A DNA stretch of 64,000 bases from Bacteroidota bacterium (lineage in GTDB: Bacteria > Bacteroidota > Bacteroidia > Chitinophagales > JADIYW01), in contig CAUJCO010000012.1 of the NCBI GenBank assembly GCA_963169645.1, positions 62,001 through 126,000 of the forward strand, read 5' to 3'. Made by a program: the position numbers and the translations under genes. The notes under the pieces were generated by a model, which had not been told where the DNA came from, made no database searches, and worked only from the letters and a program-made list of their open reading frames with translations. Of this stretch, positions 1 through 10,433 are shown piece by piece (position 1 is the stretch's first letter; each line of letters starts with the position of its first letter).

Positions 1-78
1 AATAATTAGATAAATATTTCTGTTTTTTAGTTGCATTTCCAACATTTTTAAGTGTTTATATAAAAATCATATATCGTG

Positions 79-111
79 TTTGAGTTATCCATTACACAAT
101 TTGTATTTTTG
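79..111 (+). promoter_or_regulatory. Bacteroidota-type promoter TTTG-N21-TATTTTTG upstream of tyrS
   Basis: TTTG at 79-82 and TATTTTTG at 104-111; matches the -33 TTTG / -7 TAnnTTTG consensus, just upstream of the start at 129. Confidence 0.5.
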
Positions 112-128
112 TACAAATATTTATTGAA

Positions 129-1415
129 ATGATGAATTTTGTAGATGAACTTAGATGGAGAGGAATGTTGCATGATATCATGCCCGGAACAGAAGAACTA
201 TTAAACAAAGAAGTTGTAAAAGGATATATCGGATTTGACCCAACTGCCGACTCGTTAGGAATTGGGAATATGGTGCAAGTAATGACTTTGCTACATTTTC
301 AACGTTGTGGTCATAAGCCAATTGCATTAGTAGGTGGTGCAACCGGTATTGTGGGCGACCCAAGTGGACGCAGCACAGAAAGAAATATGCTGTCAGAAGA
401 GTTATTGCAACATAATCTATCTTCCCAAAAAAAACAATTAGAAAAATTTTTGGATTTTGATTGTGGAGCCAACTCAGCTGAAATAGTTAATAATTATGAT
501 TGGTTCAAAGAATTTTCATTTTTGGATTTTATTAGTGATGTTGGAAAACACATCACTGTAAATTACATGATGAGCAAAGATTCCGTAAAAAACAGATTAG
601 AAAATGGCATGTCGTTTACGGAGTTTTGTTATCAACTTATTCAAGGATACGATTTCTATCATCTTTGGAAAACACAAGGTGTAAAATTACAATTAGGTGG
701 AAGTGACCAATGGGGAAACATCGTTACAGGTACTGAAATTATTCGCAGAAAAACAAATGGGGAAGGCGATGCATACGCATTAACTACTCAGCTAATCAAA
801 AAAGCGGATGGTACAAAATTTGGAAAAAGTGAAAGTGGAAATATTTGGTTAGATGCGCATAAAACATCGCCATATAAATTTTATCAATTTTGGTTAAATG
901 CCGCAGATGAAGATGTGAAAAATTGGATTCGTGTTTTTTCTATGAAAGGAAAAGAAGAAATTGAAGCGTTAGAGCAACAACAAAATGAAGCACCACATTT
1001 GCGCATTTTACAAAAGGCCTTAGCAGAAGAAATTACAACACGCGTGCACAGTTCATCTGATTTAGTACAAGCACAGAAAGCCTCAGAAATTTTATTTGGT
1101 AAGGCAACAAAAGAAAATTTAGTACAACTATCGGATGCACAAATTCAAGATATTTTTGAGGGTGTTCCAATTTTTCACCTATCAAAAGATAAAATTTCAG
1201 GTGGTGTAAATATCTTGGATTTGTTAGCACAAGAAACACAAATATTACCTTCAAAAGGTGAGGCGCGCAAGTTGGTGTCAGCCAATGGAATTGCCCTAAA
1301 CCTCGATAAATACACAGATGTTAATGGTGTTGTGAATGCCGATAATTTAATTAATGGAAAATATATCGTTGCCAAAAAAGGAAAGAAAGATTATTTCTTG
1401 ATAACCGTTTCTTAA
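129..1415 (+). CDS. tyrS: Tyrosyl-tRNA synthetase
   Basis: 428 aa; [30 protein letters not shown] and KFGKSESG motifs of class I TyrRS; C-terminal S4-like region. Confidence 0.97.
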   Translation: MMNFVDELRWRGMLHDIMPGTEELLNKEVVKGYIGFDPTADSLGIGNMVQVMTLLHFQRCGHKPIALVGGATGIVGDPSGRSTERNMLSEELLQHNLSSQKKQLEKFLDFDCGANSAEIVNNYDWFKEFSFLDFISDVGKHITVNYMMSKDSVKNRLENGMSFTEFCYQLIQGYDFYHLWKTQGVKLQLGGSDQWGNIVTGTEIIRRKTNGEGDAYALTTQLIKKADGTKFGKSESGNIWLDAHKTSPYKFYQFWLNAADEDVKNWIRVFSMKGKEEIEALEQQQNEAPHLRILQKALAEEITTRVHSSSDLVQAQKASEILFGKATKENLVQLSDAQIQDIFEGVPIFHLSKDKISGGVNILDLLAQETQILPSKGEARKLVSANGIALNLDKYTDVNGVVNADNLINGKYIVAKKGKKDYFLITVS

Positions 1416-2069
1416 TTATTTTTTTTGAGCAATGGTGATGTAGTAATTGAAAATAGCTTCTTGCTTGTACAAGATGTTTTGTAAAATAGATAATTTTCTT
1501 TCTATAATAAATTGATTGTATTCTTCAATATCTAATTGCACCGGATGTAAGATGTCACCCGGAATAAATTGAAAAATTTTTTTAAGTAAATAGTAACGAT
1601 GTGCATCTGTTGAGATAATCAAAAAGCCATTCGGTTTTAAAGCTCGAACTAAATTGTCGTAACATCGCTCTATATTATTTACATGATTAATGGCATTCAT
1701 GCAAAAAATATAATCATACTTTTCTGTTTCTTGAAGTGCCTCAATAGCGATTGTTTGAAATTGTGTCCACGCAAATGAATGTGGTTGAAAATGCGGGAAT
1801 TTCTGATACTTGTCTAATAATGGATCTATTGCATCTACCTGATTTCCTTTAAGTGCCAAAAAAATGCCGGCAGGACCACAGCCAGCATCTAATACGATAT
1901 TGTTTTCCGGAAGTTCAATGTATTTAGAGAGCGAAAAAAGTAATTCATCCCAATAGGCACATTTCCATTCTAAATAAGCGTCGGCGTCTTTATTTTTGAG
2001 ATAATTTTCCCACCATTTTAATTCAATTGTTTGTGCTAATTTCCATTTGCGTGTCGGTTTGTCTTGCAC
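1416..2069 (-). CDS. Class I SAM-dependent methyltransferase
   Basis: VLDAGCGPAGIFLAL motif I; DYIFCMNAINHV and LKPNGFLIIS motifs. Confidence 0.85.
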   Translation of the reverse strand: MQDKPTRKWKLAQTIELKWWENYLKNKDADAYLEWKCAYWDELLFSLSKYIELPENNIVLDAGCGPAGIFLALKGNQVDAIDPLLDKYQKFPHFQPHSFAWTQFQTIAIEALQETEKYDYIFCMNAINHVNNIERCYDNLVRALKPNGFLIISTDAHRYYLLKKIFQFIPGDILHPVQLDIEEYNQFIIERKLSILQNILYKQEAIFNYYITIAQKK

Positions 2070-2095
2070 TTTTTTCTCGTTTGTTGCTAATATAC

Positions 2096-3589
2096 TTATA
2101 ATTTATAACCGAGCGTTAAAAGTACCGCCGGTTTTTTCAAACTTAAAACAGCAGATGGAACATCGTTCGCATTGGTCGTGTAGGGTGTAAATATTTCTTT
2201 GCTGTTGGTTTGTATATAAGCAATGTCTGCAAAGAAACGTTTTCCTCTATAACCAAATCCGGCAGAGTAAGTAAGACTCGATGTTTTAATAGAAGTAGGT
2301 GCTGCATCGCTTTCAAAAGGCGATGTTCTGTATTGCACACCAACTCTTAAACGAATGGGATCATATTTGAATTCAACTCCGGCTTTGATAGCATGAAAAA
2401 TACCATATTTTCCTTTGATGGTATTGTTTACGGAGCGTTCGTACGTTTTCACATTAACATCACTACCATTGAATTTAAATTTAGAATTGCCGGCATCACT
2501 TAATTCGTATTCAACCGCCACAAATCCATATTTATGTATATAACCGGCACCGCTAGTAATTTTCCAAGGTTGTACATATTTATATTTGGAAGCACCATCC
2601 GGTGAATCGCCCGTTAATATTTCATTTAAGCTAGCATAATCTACTTCCATACTTGTTGAGTATGCATCTTTCATAAATAATATACTGGGTGTTTGTAATG
2701 CAAGTGATAAGCGTAAATTTTTGATAGGCATTCCAATAACACCTAGCTTTAAGTTAACGCCAATACCGCGTGAACGCAAATAGTTTAAATTGGAAAAACT
2801 ATTCAAATCATCTACGTTGCCTAATACGTCTGTTTCGGTTAATAGTATTCTTTCTGTGTACGTAATAAATGGAATTCCAATAGAAGCACCAATCATCAAC
2901 TTGTCGTTGTACGTGCTCGCAGCACCAATGGCTAATTCGTTGATGCTTCCTTCACGACTTATTGTGAAATCTTGTTGTAGTGCAGAGCTGTCCGCTGCTG
3001 TATAAATATTTCCGATAGAATCCGATGTAATTAAACCCAATAAATACGCAATACTTGCACCAAACGGATATTTTGTTTTAGCATCATTTTCTGATTGTAT
3101 GATGTTTCTATCTTTTAATAAATCGCCGTATGCTGTTAGTAAACTATTTTGAGTATTCAATCCATTGAAATAATATGCACTATTAAAATCCGCTAATTTA
3201 TTAACGGCAATCCCAAATTTTAGTCCATTCCATTTTGTGTTGGTTGGGCTGTTATATCTACTAGAAACGACAACACCTAAATTGCTCAATTGAAATTTTA
3301 TTTTAGAATCTTTATCTGTTGTATTTAAATACGTTGAAGTAGATTTATTGATAGAAAGTGCAGGTGTTAAAGTGAATTCAGTGGAGCTTATTTTCCCAAT
3401 GGCTGCCGGATTAGTAGATAGCGCACTTGGGTCAGCACCAATAGTTCCCATGGTATTGGCAACGGCTGCATTGCGTGCAGTTCCTTGCACATTGGTTGTT
3501 GCATATCTCAATGCGTCAATATCTGTTTGTGCGTGCAAAGCAGATACAACGATGAAGAGCAAGCTGAAAAATAGAACTTGTTTTTGCAT
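2096..3589 (-). CDS. OmpP1/FadL-type outer membrane protein
   Basis: Signal peptide ending HAQ; ARNAAVANTMGTIGADPSALSTNPAAIG typical of the FadL/OmpP1 family; beta-strand-rich C terminus. Confidence 0.75.
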   Translation of the reverse strand: MQKQVLFFSLLFIVVSALHAQTDIDALRYATTNVQGTARNAAVANTMGTIGADPSALSTNPAAIGKISSTEFTLTPALSINKSTSTYLNTTDKDSKIKFQLSNLGVVVSSRYNSPTNTKWNGLKFGIAVNKLADFNSAYYFNGLNTQNSLLTAYGDLLKDRNIIQSENDAKTKYPFGASIAYLLGLITSDSIGNIYTAADSSALQQDFTISREGSINELAIGAASTYNDKLMIGASIGIPFITYTERILLTETDVLGNVDDLNSFSNLNYLRSRGIGVNLKLGVIGMPIKNLRLSLALQTPSILFMKDAYSTSMEVDYASLNEILTGDSPDGASKYKYVQPWKITSGAGYIHKYGFVAVEYELSDAGNSKFKFNGSDVNVKTYERSVNNTIKGKYGIFHAIKAGVEFKYDPIRLRVGVQYRTSPFESDAAPTSIKTSSLTYSAGFGYRGKRFFADIAYIQTNSKEIFTPYTTNANDVPSAVLSLKKPAVLLTLGYKL

Positions 3590-3609
3590 GTGTTATACTA
3601 TGTATGACG

Positions 3610-4632
3610 TTATTTTGGACGAGAGCCTATCTTAATTCCGCTGTTATTATTTGAGTTAGAGTTGCTGTTGTTCCAATTGTTGTTGTTATTATAAGATGGT
3701 TTAGAATAATTGTCGTTGTCATTATTCTTATACGGATTACTCCAACTTCCTTTTGGTGTGCTGTTTGTATTATCGCTTCTGTCCGTCCATTTGTTTTGTT
3801 TCGGAGTAGAATAGTTGTTGGATGAATTCGAATTGTTGTTTACATTCCATCCACCATTGTTATTGTTTGGATTAGATGGTGTGTTATTATTTTTGCCACT
3901 GTTTGGATTATATGTATTGTTGTATGTTCCTGTTCTTGGCGTATAAATTACATTTTTCTTGTTGGATTCATAATTACCATAATAGTGGTTGTGGTGATTG
4001 TAATTGTAATTATTGTTAAATAGTAGATTGTTGCAATACGGAGAAAATCCATAGTTTGGATAATAACTATTCCAAGAATTCCAAGGCGAATAATAACCGG
4101 TATTATACCAACTGCTAAAACCCGGTTGGAAAATGATATACGTTGTGGAATTCCAAAATGGATTATAGAAACTGTGATAGCTATACATCCAACTTGGTGT
4201 GAAGGAATAATTGTTCCAATTATTCCAACCAAATACGTTGTCGTAGGGTGATGAATACCAAGGGTCGTAATAATTATTCCAATTGCTCCAACCTAAATTA
4301 AATTGGATAGACGGATTGTGAAATCTGCGGATACGTTCTGTATAGCCAAAACTACCACTATAATCATCACTGTAGTAATACTCATCATCATTTCCTCTTG
4401 TATCGTTATACGAAGATTGACGTTGAGATGAACGATTATCATCTTCAGTATATGGTACAGTTTTTTCTACGGTAGATGGTGTTTGATATAGAGGTGTAGT
4501 CGTTGTTTTTTCCACCTGCTTTGTTTTTTCTTTTTTAGGTGCAGGTGCATCATACACATCATCGGATGCCATAATATCTATACTTGAAAAAATACAAGTA
4601 AAGAAAAGACCTAAAAGTAACGTGTTTTTCAT
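3610..4632 (-). CDS. Secreted low-complexity Asn/Ser/Tyr/Trp-rich protein
   Basis: Signal-peptide-like N terminus followed by WNNYYDPWYSSPYDN and poly-Asn/Ser tracts. Confidence 0.65.
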   Translation of the reverse strand: MKNTLLLGLFFTCIFSSIDIMASDDVYDAPAPKKEKTKQVEKTTTTPLYQTPSTVEKTVPYTEDDNRSSQRQSSYNDTRGNDDEYYYSDDYSGSFGYTERIRRFHNPSIQFNLGWSNWNNYYDPWYSSPYDNVFGWNNWNNYSFTPSWMYSYHSFYNPFWNSTTYIIFQPGFSSWYNTGYYSPWNSWNSYYPNYGFSPYCNNLLFNNNYNYNHHNHYYGNYESNKKNVIYTPRTGTYNNTYNPNSGKNNNTPSNPNNNNGGWNVNNNSNSSNNYSTPKQNKWTDRSDNTNSTPKGSWSNPYKNNDNDNYSKPSYNNNNNWNNSNSNSNNNSGIKIGSRPK

Positions 4633-4756
4633 GGTAGAATTTTAATTTTATGGCAAAATTAAATGCCGTACATTTGATAAACTAAAATTATACATAAATA
4701 GTTTCAAAAAACATACCAAAAATAGTTAAAAATTACGCAAATTATAAGATTTTAAG

Positions 4757-6238
4757 ATGAGCAAGGAAATTACAAGCAGAGCAGAAAATTACTCGGAATG
4801 GTACAATGATTTAGTATTAAAAGGTGGTTTGGCAGATTATTCAGCCGTACGTGGTTGTATGGTGATAAAGCCATACGGTTTCACCCTTTGGGAAAACATG
4901 CGAGATGTGTTGGATAAAAAGTTTAAAGAAACCGGCCATGTGAATGCTTATTTTCCTTTGTTTGTTCCTAAAAGTTTATTTGAGGCAGAAGAAAAAAATG
5001 CGGAAGGTTTTGCAAAAGAATGTGCAGTAGTAACACATTATCGTTTAAAAACCAATCCGGATGAAGCCGGCAAGTTAATGGTAGATCCGGAAGCTAAATT
5101 AGAGGAAGAATTAGTCGTTCGTCCCACATCGGAAGCCATTATCTGGAATACATATAAAAAATGGATTCAATCGTACAGAGATTTGCCAATATTGGTAAAC
5201 CAATGGGCAAACGTAGTACGTTGGGAAATGAGAACACGTTTGTTTTTGAGAACTGCCGAGTTTTTATGGCAAGAAGGCCATACTGCACATGCCACCAAGC
5301 AAGAAGCCATTGCAGAAACAGTACAAATGATAAATGTATATGCTGATTTTGTAGAAAATTACATGGCATTGCCGGTAATTAAAGGTGTGAAGTCGGAGAG
5401 TGAACGATTTGCCGGTGCCGAAGATACCTATACTATCGAAGCGATGATGCAAGATGGCAAAGCATTACAATCCGGAACATCTCATTTCTTAGGTCAAAAT
5501 TTTGCCAAAGCATTTGAGGTAACATATAAAAATAAAGAAAACGAAGAAGAATACGTTTGGGCAACTTCTTGGGGCGTTTCTACTCGATTAATCGGTGCGT
5601 TAATAATGGCACATTCCGATGACGACGGTTTGGTAATTCCACCACGAATTGCACCGTATCAAGTGGTGATTATTCCATTTTTATCTAAAAATGAAGCGGA
5701 AACCAATAGCATGATAGCAAAGGCGAATGAACTGAAAGCCGACTTAGCTAAAATAGGCATACGTTCATTAGTAGATAGCGATGAAACGAAACGGCCTGGT
5801 TTTAAATTTGCAGAATATGAATTAAAAGGAATTCCATTGCGCATTGTTATTGGCCCAAGAGATTTAGCAAATGGAGTGGTGGAAATAGCACGAAGAGACA
5901 CCAAAGAAAAATCACAACTTTCTGTCACAAACATAGTTTCCGATATCGCAGCCTTATTAGAAAAAATTCAGCAAAATATGTACGACAAGGCAAAATCTTT
6001 CAGAGATGACAATATCACCAAAGTCGATGATTTTGAAACATTCCAAAAACTATTAGATGAAAAGCCGGGATTTATTTTGGCTCATTGGGATGGAACACCG
6101 GAAACGGAAGAAAAAATAAAAGAACTCACCAAAGCCACTATACGTTGTATCCCGTTGGATAATCCGCTGGAAGATGGAAAATGTATACTAACCGGAAATC
6201 CAAGTAAGCAAAGAGTATTATTTGCTCGCGCCTATTAA
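4757..6238 (+). CDS. proS: Prolyl-tRNA synthetase (archaeal/eukaryotic-like short form)
   Basis: 493 aa; class II motifs ([67 protein letters not shown]). Confidence 0.96.
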   Translation: MSKEITSRAENYSEWYNDLVLKGGLADYSAVRGCMVIKPYGFTLWENMRDVLDKKFKETGHVNAYFPLFVPKSLFEAEEKNAEGFAKECAVVTHYRLKTNPDEAGKLMVDPEAKLEEELVVRPTSEAIIWNTYKKWIQSYRDLPILVNQWANVVRWEMRTRLFLRTAEFLWQEGHTAHATKQEAIAETVQMINVYADFVENYMALPVIKGVKSESERFAGAEDTYTIEAMMQDGKALQSGTSHFLGQNFAKAFEVTYKNKENEEEYVWATSWGVSTRLIGALIMAHSDDDGLVIPPRIAPYQVVIIPFLSKNEAETNSMIAKANELKADLAKIGIRSLVDSDETKRPGFKFAEYELKGIPLRIVIGPRDLANGVVEIARRDTKEKSQLSVTNIVSDIAALLEKIQQNMYDKAKSFRDDNITKVDDFETFQKLLDEKPGFILAHWDGTPETEEKIKELTKATIRCIPLDNPLEDGKCILTGNPSKQRVLFARAY

Positions 6239-6240
6239 TA

Positions 6241-6276
6241 AAAAAAATCCCGATGCTTTGTATCGGGATTTTTTTT
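6241..6276 (+). terminator. Rho-independent terminator downstream of proS
   Basis: AAAAATCCCGAT-gctttgt-ATCGGGATTTTTTTT stem-loop with T tract. Confidence 0.85.
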
Positions 6277-6291
6277 GTACTATGCATCTAT

Positions 6292-6501
6292 TTATTTTAC
6301 AGAACAAGATACATCAGGATTACCTATTAATGATTCTGCTTCATCACAACTTTTTTTGGCATCACTTCTTTTTGTGTCCGGATAAATAGCTACTGTTGCA
6401 GAAGTTGTCCCATCTGTACATTCACACTTCCAATCTTTAACACAAGCAATTGAACTGAAGGAAATAATTGCAATAGCAATCCAAATCGTTTGTTTTTTCA
6501 T
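6292..6501 (-). CDS. Small secreted lipoprotein, unknown function
   Basis: 69 aa; signal peptide with lipobox-like SSIAC; Cys-containing mature part. Confidence 0.6.
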   Translation of the reverse strand: MKKQTIWIAIAIISFSSIACVKDWKCECTDGTTSATVAIYPDTKRSDAKKSCDEAESLIGNPDVSCSVK

Positions 6502-6646
6502 AATCTTTGATTTTGGTTAATACTTTCAATGTACAGAATTATTAGAAATATGTCAATAGCGCTTTGGACATTAATTGAACTTTATACAAAATCCTATTGT
6601 TTTAATCTTATAAAAAAAATATGTAGGTTTGCACAAAATTTCTAAA

Positions 6647-7114
6647 ATGTCAGTTATACAATTTAATTCTCTCAGTGAAGAACAAAAAGCAATATTGATT
6701 CAAGCTCCGGTATATATCGCATATTTAATTGGCGGTGCCGATAATAATTTTGATGAAAAAGAAGTAGAGATAGCAAAATATACCGTTAATTTACGTAAAA
6801 ACGTAGGCGATCCTTTCTTGTTCGATTATTATGCATTAGCTGCAGAGAATTTCAATGAGCAATTAGATGTATTGGTAGCTAAATATGAAAATCTAGAAGC
6901 AGCCGCAAGAACATCTTTGTTAATTGAGGAATTGCAAAAAGTAAATGATATTTTTCCACAAGTAGATAGCTTGTATGCCAAAACTTTATTGAATTCTTGG
7001 AAAAGTTTTGCACGCGAAGTAGCTGCTGCTTCCGGTGGTTTCTTAGGGATGCTAAGTGTATCTTACGAAGAAGAACATTTCTTGGATTTAGGAATGATTA
7101 ACCCAATTGATTAA
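6647..7114 (+). CDS. Small cytosolic protein, possibly TerB-like fold
   Basis: ORF called from TTG 6629, but ATG 6647 is likelier because a TAGGTTTG -7-like element (6624-6631) overlaps the upstream start; helical, GGADNNFDEKEVEIAKYTVNLRK. Confidence 0.6.
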   Translation: MSVIQFNSLSEEQKAILIQAPVYIAYLIGGADNNFDEKEVEIAKYTVNLRKNVGDPFLFDYYALAAENFNEQLDVLVAKYENLEAAARTSLLIEELQKVNDIFPQVDSLYAKTLLNSWKSFAREVAAASGGFLGMLSVSYEEEHFLDLGMINPID

Positions 7115-7605
7115 TGCCGGAAATCAGCGAGATAAAAGGTAAACCTATTCCACCACAGCTTCAAAAATTAGCTAAATTTACGAAGTTGATGGATAGCCAA
7201 TTTAAAATTCCCGGAACATCTATCACTTTTGGAATCGACCCAATTATTGGCTTAGTTCCTTACTTAGGAGACTTGGTAGATTATTGTATATCAGCCTATT
7301 TGATGATTGCCATGGTTAAAAATGGTGCAAGTGGACGTGCCGTGGCGAAAATGATTATTAATATCACTATCGATGGTATAGTTGGTTTAATACCATTCTT
7401 AGGTCGTATTTTTGATGTATTTTACAAAGCCAACCGAAGAAATTTGATTCTGGCGGTAGAACACTTTGAAGAAGGAAAACACCAAGGTAGTGCATGGCCT
7501 ATTGTAGTGCCTATTATAGGCATCTTACTTTTAATTTTTATTGCGATTAGTGTTATAGGTTATTATTTACTTAGTTATTTTTTCCAGTTACTTATTCCGG
7601 TTTAA
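7114..7605 (+). CDS. DUF4112-like membrane protein
   Basis: FGIDPIIGLVPYLGDLVDY and GLIPFLGRIFDVFYKANRRN repeats typical of DUF4112; C-terminal TM helix; TAATG overlap with upstream gene. Confidence 0.8.
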   Translation: MPEISEIKGKPIPPQLQKLAKFTKLMDSQFKIPGTSITFGIDPIIGLVPYLGDLVDYCISAYLMIAMVKNGASGRAVAKMIINITIDGIVGLIPFLGRIFDVFYKANRRNLILAVEHFEEGKHQGSAWPIVVPIIGILLLIFIAISVIGYYLLSYFFQLLIPV

Positions 7606-7713
7606 CTATTTTGTTGATATTAGTTTCTGCCGATAGTTTGCTGCAACTAAACAAATGAAATTGTAAAAATAGACAATCCTAACAATATTGTCTTTATTGA
7701 TTGTATAACTTAA

Positions 7714-7745
7714 AAGAAGGCTGCCGTAGGCAGCCTTCTTTCGTT
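7714..7745 (+). terminator. Rho-independent terminator
   Basis: AAGAAGGCTGCC-gta-GGCAGCCTTCTTTCGTTGTTTT perfect stem-loop. Confidence 0.8.
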
Positions 7746-7776
7746 GTTTTATTATGAATTAATATCATTTGAGTTT

Positions 7777-8790
7777 TTATTCATCATCATCATCATCATC
7801 GCTATCTTCAATATCGTCGTCATCATCGTCGTCGTCATCAAAATCGTCATCGTCATCGTCATCATCAAATCCGTATTCTAAATCATCTGCACTCTTAACT
7901 TTTCCTTTTGCTTTTCGTTTAGGTGAATCATCATCGTCGCTTTTGTCAAAATCATCAAAGTCACCACCAGCACCTACTGAAATCTCTTTTTCAGAAGGAC
8001 CAGCTACGTCTTGGAATAAATCGTCATCATCATAATCATCTACCATTTTTTGTAATTGTGTACTTACCTTTACTAAATAAGAGTATTCGCCTAATTCAAT
8101 TGGAACTGCGGATACTAATTCTTTTTTAGCATTCGTAAATTGAATGATACCACGATTGTATCCATGAGGATACTTTTCAGATAAGGCTTTTAAAACTTCA
8201 TCCGGTACATTTTTGTAATCTACAATTACTTTTTTAAATCCACCAGGTGGTGGTGTTGGCGGTGTTGGTTTAGTACCTGCTTTCGTTACAGATTTTGTAG
8301 TTTTGGATGTAACAGTTGTTTTCACTTCTTTCGGAACTGTTACAACTTTCTTTTCAGTAGCTTCTTTTGCTGTCTTTTCTTTTTCTACCATTTTTGGTTT
8401 ACTTGCTTGTTCTTGCTTGGTCACAGGTTTCGATGTTTTCTTGTTGTCAATGATTGGTTTGGCTTTAATAGGCACTGCTTTTTCAGCAGGTTTATTTATC
8501 GTCTTTTTAGTTGCGTCTTTTTTAGTTGGCTCTACTTTCTTTGTAGTAGGTTTTGGTTTATCTACAACTTTTTTTGGAGTTGATTTTGTCGCACTCGTTT
8601 TTGTCGCCACTACAGCTTTTTTTACAGCCGGTTTTGCTTTGGGTGCCGATTTCTCTTGCTTTGCTACAGCAGCTTTCTTAGCGGTAGCATTTGTTGCCTT
8701 AGAGGGTGTACTTTTCACCGCTTTTTTAGGCTCTTCTATTTTAGCTTTTTTTCCCACAGAAAGTATATTTTTAATTAGTTTCGAAATCAT
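7777..8790 (-). CDS. Histone-H1-like Lys/Ala-rich N terminus, small central domain and poly-Asp C-terminal tail
   Basis: 337 aa: K/A/P/T-rich first ~190 aa; FKKVIVDYKNVPDEVLKALSEKYPHGYNRGIIQFTNAKKELVSAVPIELGEYSYLVKVS core; D-rich tail. Confidence 0.75.
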   Translation of the reverse strand: MISKLIKNILSVGKKAKIEEPKKAVKSTPSKATNATAKKAAVAKQEKSAPKAKPAVKKAVVATKTSATKSTPKKVVDKPKPTTKKVEPTKKDATKKTINKPAEKAVPIKAKPIIDNKKTSKPVTKQEQASKPKMVEKEKTAKEATEKKVVTVPKEVKTTVTSKTTKSVTKAGTKPTPPTPPPGGFKKVIVDYKNVPDEVLKALSEKYPHGYNRGIIQFTNAKKELVSAVPIELGEYSYLVKVSTQLQKMVDDYDDDDLFQDVAGPSEKEISVGAGGDFDDFDKSDDDDSPKRKAKGKVKSADDLEYGFDDDDDDDDFDDDDDDDDDIEDSDDDDDDE

Positions 8791-8895
8791 GGGCTAATGT
8801 AAACTGAAATTGTCCAATTATGCAAGTTTTTTTTTAAAAATTATACTTTTTAAACCTTTTTTATTTTTTAGAGTCAAACTACAAAATAAGATTCC

Positions 8896-9228
8896 ATGAA
8901 AAATTTAACGTTATTATTATTAAGTGCACTTGTCTTAAATGTAGCAAGTTTAAGCGCTCGTCCAAAGGTTTACGTTCATCACAAACACCACGTACATTAT
9001 GTAAAAGTAAAACCAGCTAACCCAATAGTAGTGAATATAAAACCTGTATGTCCGAGCCCTAAACACGTATGGATTGAGGGTGATTGGATTTGGAGTTCTA
9101 TACAAAATCAATATGTGTATTCAGAAGGACGTTGGGTTATTCCAGCCGGAAGTGCGTCATGGGTTCCCGGACACTGGAAACATACAAAATATGGATGGAA
9201 TTGGATAGAAGGACATTGGAAAATTTGA
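8896..9228 (+). CDS. YXWGXW-like repeat secreted protein
   Basis: Signal peptide; WIEGDWIWSS, YVYSEGRWV, WVPGHWKHTKYGWNWIEGHWKI repeats. Confidence 0.75.
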   Translation: MKNLTLLLLSALVLNVASLSARPKVYVHHKHHVHYVKVKPANPIVVNIKPVCPSPKHVWIEGDWIWSSIQNQYVYSEGRWVIPAGSASWVPGHWKHTKYGWNWIEGHWKI

Positions 9229-9377
9229 TTATATTTTACAAAGGATAATTAGGTTAATGCTAATCTTTTTATAGTGCCTTATTCACAAATCAATCAATTA
9301 ATAACATTCCTTTAATTTGCATATTCTTATTTTTGGAGTTGAACAATAGTATTGTAAACTATTTTAAAACACACAAA

Positions 9378-10379
9378 ATGATAGAAACAGATATATGCAT
9401 TATTGGAGCCGGTCCTGTTGGATTGTTTGCCGTTTTTGAAGCTGGCTTATTGAAATTACGTTGCCACCTAGTAGATTATTTACCACAGCCGGGCGGACAA
9501 CTTTCTGAGATTTATCCAAAGAAACCTATCTATGATATTCCGGGCTATCCAACGGTAGGTGCTCAAGAATTAGTAGATAATTTAATGGAGCAAGCAAAAC
9601 CGTTTAGTCCAACTTTTACATTAGGAGAAAGAGTGGAAGCAATCGATAAATTGGAAGATGGCTCTTTTGAATTAACAACACACTTAGATACTAAAATTAA
9701 AGCTAAAATCATCTGTATCGCAGGTGGTTTAGGCGTTTTTGAGCCTCGTAAGCCGGCAATTGAAAACATCACCGCATTTGAAAAAAATGGGGTGGAATAT
9801 ATGGTGTTAGACCCGGAAAAATTCCGCAATAAGAAAATTATCATCGCCGGTGGTGGTGATAGTGCCTTGGATTGGACAATGTTCTTAGGAGATATAGCTG
9901 CTGAACTAACAATGGTACACCGAGGTGAGATGTTTAGAGGTGCTCCGGATAGCGTGGAGAAAGTGAAGAAAATGGCGGAAGAAGGTAAAATAAAAATGGC
10001 ATTAAATTCCAATGTTACATACTTACATGGTGATGGAAAATTAGAGCGTGTAACAATTACCAATAACGAAGGAACAGTTCAAGAAGTGGAGGCAGATTAT
10101 TTCTTAGCATTGTTTGGTTTAAGCCCAAAATTAGGACCTATTGCTAATTGGGGTTTAAATATTGAAAAAAATGCTATTAATGTAGATACCAGAGATTATT
10201 CTACTAATGTGAAAGGAATTTATGCTATTGGTGATATTAATAACTACGAAGGTAAATTGAAATTAATTTTATGCGGTTTCCACGAAGCAGCTATTATGTG
10301 TCATAGTGCAGCAGAATTGATTTCAGGAAAAAAACCTTCCTTAAAATATACAACAGTAAATGGCGTTAATGCCTTTTAA
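9378..10379 (+). CDS. Ferredoxin--NADP(+) reductase, thioredoxin-reductase-like
   Basis: IIGAGPVGLFAVFEAG FAD motif, PQPGGQLSEIYPKKPIYDIPG, IIIAGGGDSALDW NADP motif; ATG 9378 preferred over TTG 9333, which lies in a TATTTTTG -7-like element. Confidence 0.88.
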   Translation: MIETDICIIGAGPVGLFAVFEAGLLKLRCHLVDYLPQPGGQLSEIYPKKPIYDIPGYPTVGAQELVDNLMEQAKPFSPTFTLGERVEAIDKLEDGSFELTTHLDTKIKAKIICIAGGLGVFEPRKPAIENITAFEKNGVEYMVLDPEKFRNKKIIIAGGGDSALDWTMFLGDIAAELTMVHRGEMFRGAPDSVEKVKKMAEEGKIKMALNSNVTYLHGDGKLERVTITNNEGTVQEVEADYFLALFGLSPKLGPIANWGLNIEKNAINVDTRDYSTNVKGIYAIGDINNYEGKLKLILCGFHEAAIMCHSAAELISGKKPSLKYTTVNGVNAF

Positions 10380-10433
10380 TGTTATATCATACATTGATTA
10401 TAATTTACTTGATTATTACTCAAATTTTTTAAT

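Noticed and set aside
7769-8035. 88-aa Ser-rich ORF on plus strand
   Set aside because: Antisense of the poly-Asp tail of the 7777-8790 gene; (CAT/CGT)n trinucleotides read as Ser.
8303-8797. 164-aa Phe/Val/Ala-rich plus-strand ORF
   Set aside because: Antisense reading of the Lys/Ala-rich segment of the 7777-8790 gene; hydrophobicity is a codon mirror artefact.
9563-10063. 166-aa minus-strand ORF inside the ferredoxin reductase gene
   Set aside because: Fully antisense to a clearly conserved enzyme; no recognisable domain.
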